A DNA stretch of 7,952 nt, from assembly GCA_030672115.1 (NCBI GenBank), contig DAOVGZ010000047.1:1-7952 (forward strand), written 5' to 3'. Position 1 is the stretch's first letter; each line of letters starts with the position of its first letter. A program made the position numbers and the translations under genes. The notes beneath the pieces are model-generated. The model did not search any database. It saw nothing but the letters and a program-made list of their open reading frames with translations, and had not been told where the DNA came from. Origin of the DNA: a bacterium (GTDB lineage: Bacteria > Babelota > Babeliae > Babelales > Vermiphilaceae). Of this stretch, positions 6,173 to 7,952 are shown one piece after another.

Positions 6173-7021
6173 ATGAAAAAGCAACTGTTCTTAACACTTT
6201 TCTTAACGATATCTATACTTTCAACACCTGCAATATCTGCAAGTGAACCAAAAAAGGATGTTGTTAAAAAAATAGAAACCTCCAAAGACAAATCACTTTC
6301 TGGAACAATTAATAAAATAAAAGCACTTCTTCCATTTTTAAAGCTTGGGCAAGAATTTGTACAACCAATTCTTGAAGGTTTTGGTCTTAAAGATCTTGCA
6401 AAAGCTGTCGATAAAGCTGTAATAGCTTCCAGTGGATTCATAAAAGAATCGGAAAGAAAAGAAGGACCGCGAATTGGCACACTTATTGATTTATATGCTC
6501 AAATGCAAGAAGCTTCAGCTCTTTTAACAACAGATTTAGAAAAAATCATCGTAACACTCGCAAAACCACTAAAATTGCTCTCTCCTCTCATTGTTGGACC
6601 ACTCAAATTATTTGTTAAAGATAAAGATGCTGAAGGTAACAAAATAATTGTCATAAAAGGAAAAGATGCTGAAGGCAACCCAACAAGAGAAGAAATCAAA
6701 GTAGAAAAATTTGCTGAAATGTTGCCAGAAGTTATCATTGAAAAAATCTTTAGCTTTGTTAAAGCGTATGAAAAAGTTCTTTCAAAGCTTTTAAAAGCAT
6801 ATATTGATGCCAAAGAAAAAATTGAAAATGCAAAAGATAAAGTCAATGACGTAAAAAATGCAATCATCAAAGTAACTAAAGAAATAATAGAAGAAGAAAA
6901 TCTTTCTCCTGATGTAAAAAAAGCTCTCGATGATGCAAAAGAAAAAATTGAAAACATACAAAAAGTAATCGAAACAAAAATTATTCCCTTAAAAGAAATG
7001 ATTGAAATTGAAAAACTATAA
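6173..7021 (+). CDS. Unrecognised exported helical protein with short repeats (282 aa)
   Basis: I do not recognise a family. The signal peptide is clear: MKK, hydrophobic core, cleavage after AISA at residue 23. There is no lipobox. Residues 40-145 are amphipathic helices with glycine/proline breaks (PFLKLGQEFVQPILEGFGLKDLAKAV, LAKPLKLLSPLIVGPLKLF in outline). The middle (151-169) has KDAEGN twice, 13 residues apart, flanking a short IIVIKG strand, so probably a beta hairpin. The C-terminal part (195-282) is a long Lys/Glu/Ala helix in which DAKEKIEN appears at 212-219 and 254-261, 42 residues apart. Its look recalls lipid-binding or LEA-like amphipathic proteins, but that is resemblance only. 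The mature protein contains no cysteine. AAGGA lies 5 bases before the ATG, and a strong terminator follows 19 bases after the stop. Its good expression signals suggest an abundant envelope or secreted protein. Confidence 0.8.
   Translation: MKKQLFLTLFLTISILSTPAISASEPKKDVVKKIETSKDKSLSGTINKIKALLPFLKLGQEFVQPILEGFGLKDLAKAVDKAVIASSGFIKESERKEGPRIGTLIDLYAQMQEASALLTTDLEKIIVTLAKPLKLLSPLIVGPLKLFVKDKDAEGNKIIVIKGKDAEGNPTREEIKVEKFAEMLPEVIIEKIFSFVKAYEKVLSKLLKAYIDAKEKIENAKDKVNDVKNAIIKVTKEIIEEENLSPDVKKALDDAKEKIENIQKVIETKIIPLKEMIEIEKL
6806..6961 (+). repeat. DAKEKIEN repeat pair in the 6173 gene
   Basis: The 30-base segments at 6806-6835 and 6932-6961 encode the same eight residues and are almost identical in DNA, 126 bases apart. 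This indicates a partial internal duplication in the helical tail. Confidence 0.65.
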
Positions 7022-7040
7022 ACATTTTCAAAAAGATTAA

Positions 7041-7073
7041 AAAAAGAGGGTTTTTAAAAGCCCTCTTTTTTTT
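7041..7073 (+). terminator. Intrinsic terminator of the 6173 gene
   Basis: AAAAAGAGGG (7041-7050) pairs perfectly with CCCTCTTTTT (7061-7070) around a 10-base loop and continues into T at 7071-7073, giving eight T in a row. The mirror-image A-run at 7041-7045 and before means it could also stop transcription arriving on the minus strand, from the msrA remnant side. Confidence 0.9.
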
Positions 7074-7122
7074 ACGTAAAATAGCATTGTTCAAAAAAAA
7101 GATATATTTGAATCTACTCGTT

Positions 7123-7148
7123 GCAAAAAAATAATTAATAATTTTTGC
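7123..7148. repeat. Inverted repeat at the msrA break point
   Basis: GCAAAAA (7123-7129) and TTTTTGC (7142-7148) enclose a 12-base A/T loop. The right arm abuts the last codon with MsrA similarity. It may mark a deletion junction or be chance in A/T-rich DNA. Confidence 0.35.
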
Positions 7149-7232
7149 TTTTTCAAATACTACTTCCATATACCAGAAACATCCACCTGCAAAACTTGCT
7201 TTTTCAATATTGTTTGCTTCGATAAAAGCCAT
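7149..7232 (-). pseudogene. msrA: 5' remnant of peptide methionine sulfoxide reductase A
   Basis: MsrA reduces methionine-S-sulfoxide in oxidised proteins, using the Cys of a GCFW motif. From ATG at 7232, with AGGA 6 bases before it, the frame reads EKASFAGGCFWYMEVVFEK at residues 10-28. This fits the conserved MsrA N-terminus (xATFAGGCFWxxExxFxx) including the catalytic Cys18. Normally LxGV and GYxGG follow within about 20 residues and the protein continues to about 150-200. Here the sequence turns at residue 29 into A/T-rich codons with no resemblance to MsrA in any frame, then runs into the terminator. So the 3' four-fifths is gone, and no active enzyme can be made. The preceding in-frame stretch (LGRIGIFFGVVFLIGTF) is hydrophobic and might have been a signal sequence of a longer form. 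An assembly error at the junction is possible but not indicated. Confidence 0.7.
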
Positions 7233-7238
7233 AAAAGT

Positions 7239-7242
7239 TCCT
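7239..7242 (-). promoter_or_regulatory. Ribosome site of the msrA remnant
   Basis: AGGA on the minus strand, 6 bases before ATG at 7232. It indicates that the fragment keeps the true translation start of a former gene. Confidence 0.5.
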
Positions 7243-7287
7243 ATCAAAAAAACAACACCAAAAAAAATCCCGATCCTTCCTAATGTC

Positions 7288-7317
7288 TTGACACCACAAC
7301 CACCCGAGAACAATAAT
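7288..7317 (+). promoter_or_regulatory. Near-consensus promoter of the SOUL-family gene
   Basis: TTGACA (7288-7293, 6 of 6) and AATAAT (7312-7317, 5 of 6) are 18 bases apart. Transcription would begin near 7324, 17 bases before the AAGGA at 7341-7345. This is the best sigma70-type promoter in the window. It lies upstream of, and partly opposite to, the leader of the msrA remnant. Confidence 0.75.
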
Positions 7318-7350
7318 AAAAAACAATAAACATATAAAAAAAGGAACTCT

Positions 7351-7952
7351 ATGAAATACTCTATAATCGCTCTCATTATTTTTTTCACTATTATCATTGC
7401 CTGGCAACTTTGGTATGTCCTTCTTATTGGAATAAAAGAACCTACGTACAAAATTGTTGAAAAAAGAAATGGTTACCAAATTCGACAGTATGAACCTTAT
7501 ATTACCGCACAAGTAACAATGCCCGCTCCATACAAGTCAGCAATAAACAAAGGCTTTAAAATTCTTGCTGATTATATTTTTGGTGACAATAAAAGCTATA
7601 TCAGCATGCCAATGACCGCGCCGGTGTTTACCCAAGAAGAATCAACCCAAAAAGAATACGATATTTCATTTGTTATGCCATTTAATTACAATTTAGAAAC
7701 CCTTCCTCAACCGATAAATAAAATAATTCGCATCAAAAAACAAAAACCAAAATTGGTAGCCGTTTATACTTTTACCTGGTATCCATCAGACAAACGAATT
7801 GCACAACACAAAAAAGAGTTTATTAAAATTCTTGGACGTGATTACATACAAATGCGTGGTCCTATTTTGCTTGCTCGCTACAACCCTCCCTTTATTGTTC
7901 CCTTTTTAATGCATAACGAATTAATTGTTGAAATAAATGAATTAGAAAAAAA
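7351..7952 (+). CDS. Membrane-anchored SOUL/heme-binding-like protein, runs off window
   Basis: The SOUL family (HBP/p22 type) binds heme or related hydrophobic ligands in some members; the role of the bacterial members is largely unknown. Two hundred codons are visible and the family signature is nearly complete. EPTYKIVEKRNGYQIRQYEPY (in outline 30-50) is the N-terminal strand pair. GFKILADYIFGDN (68-80), ISMPMTAPVF (84-93), ISFVMPFNYNLETLP (105-119) and ARYNPPFIVPFLMHNE (175-190) follow in the usual order, so only a few residues are missing. Residues 4-26 form a single hydrophobic helix, so the domain is probably tethered to the membrane on the outer face. AAGGA is 5 bases before the ATG, with a strong promoter further up. 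No His at the axial-ligand site of mouse p22HBP-like proteins can be assigned, so heme binding is unproven here. Confidence 0.93.
   Translation, partial: MKYSIIALIIFFTIIIAWQLWYVLLIGIKEPTYKIVEKRNGYQIRQYEPYITAQVTMPAPYKSAINKGFKILADYIFGDNKSYISMPMTAPVFTQEESTQKEYDISFVMPFNYNLETLPQPINKIIRIKKQKPKLVAVYTFTWYPSDKRIAQHKKEFIKILGRDYIQMRGPILLARYNPPFIVPFLMHNELIVEINELEK

Larger units (their letters stand above)
7022..7350. other. Stretch without an intact gene between 7021 and 7351
   Basis: This 329-base gap holds the terminator (7041-7073), an A/T-rich part with an inverted repeat at 7123-7148, the 5' fragment of msrA on the minus strand (7149-7232), and the promoter and ribosome site of the 7351 gene. The open minus-strand frame through it (7451 to 6981) is not a real gene as a whole: it overlaps the opposite 7351 gene and runs through the terminator. 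Confidence 0.7.

Noticed and set aside
6154..6480. 108-codon minus-strand frame
   Set aside because: It is a shadow of the 6173 gene, with no ribosome site and no recognisable protein.
6499..6957. 152-codon open frame on the minus strand
   Set aside because: It is antisense to the 6173 gene. Its Ser/Phe/Ile-rich sequence is what the complement of Lys/Glu/Asn codons gives.
7285..7320. Lipobox-like FSGGC in the frame upstream of the msrA remnant
   Set aside because: There is no start codon with a ribosome site at a suitable distance, and the DNA is the SOUL promoter, so a lipoprotein reading is likely chance.
7396..7407. ATTGCCTGGCAA inside the SOUL gene, matching much of the rpmE leader palindrome
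   Set aside because: It codes for IAWQ within the anchor helix and is a partial match, so a second operator is not supported.
7204..7512. 102-codon minus-strand frame overlapping the SOUL gene start
   Set aside because: It is antisense to a confident gene and its promoter and shows no similarity; the msrA remnant is in a different frame.
1..7952. CRISPR array, transposase, toxin-antitoxin pair, tRNA or rRNA
   Set aside because: I looked on both strands and found no spaced direct repeats, transposase motifs, two-gene small toxin modules or cloverleaf-like sequence.

Overview
This is an AT-rich window, close to 70% A+T by eye, from a bacterium that uses the standard genetic code. It has tight intergenic gaps, AAGGA-type ribosome binding sites and several short, lysine-rich, signal-peptide-bearing proteins that I do not recognise. 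Together with a nucleoside-uptake permease and a decaying enzyme gene, this suggests a host-associated or intracellular bacterium with a reduced genome. My best guess is Candidatus Dependentiae (TM6/Babeliae) or a comparable amoeba-associated lineage. That guess rests on general style, not on a marker gene, and is an inference.

Layout. Positions 1-695 (minus) hold the N-terminal half of a concentrative nucleoside transporter (CNT family). Two unrecognised exported proteins follow on the plus strand, one strongly basic (931-1461) and one acidic with an internal duplication (1556-2188). The second meets prfA, release factor 1, tail to tail; their stop codons overlap at 2185-2188. prfA lies 21 bases behind rpmE (ribosomal protein L31) on the minus strand, forming a translation operon with a recognisable promoter and two palindromes in front of it. 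Next on the minus strand is a CPA2-type cation/proton antiporter (3667-5415), whose likely start is an ATG nine codons inside the longest frame. Divergent from it are two more exported proteins without a recognised family: a small lysine-rich one (5678-6034) and a 282-residue helical one (6173-7021) that ends at a strong intrinsic terminator (7041-7073).

After the terminator, 7149-7232 on the minus strand carries what reads as the 5' end of msrA (peptide methionine sulfoxide reductase), including its GCFW active-site motif. The homology then stops, so I call it a gene remnant. The window ends with a membrane-anchored SOUL/heme-binding-like protein (7351 to beyond 7952) behind a near-consensus promoter.

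How the parts fit. The ribosomal/termination operon is ordinary housekeeping. The transporter and antiporter fit uptake of host nucleosides and control of ions. The four unknown exported proteins are the accessory part and the best candidates for lineage-specific envelope or host-interaction functions. I found no CRISPR array, transposase, RNA gene or convincing new multi-gene system. The most noteworthy items are the msrA remnant, the palindromes around the rpmE promoter, the long inverted repeat between the divergent promoters near 5570, and the repeat-containing exported proteins.
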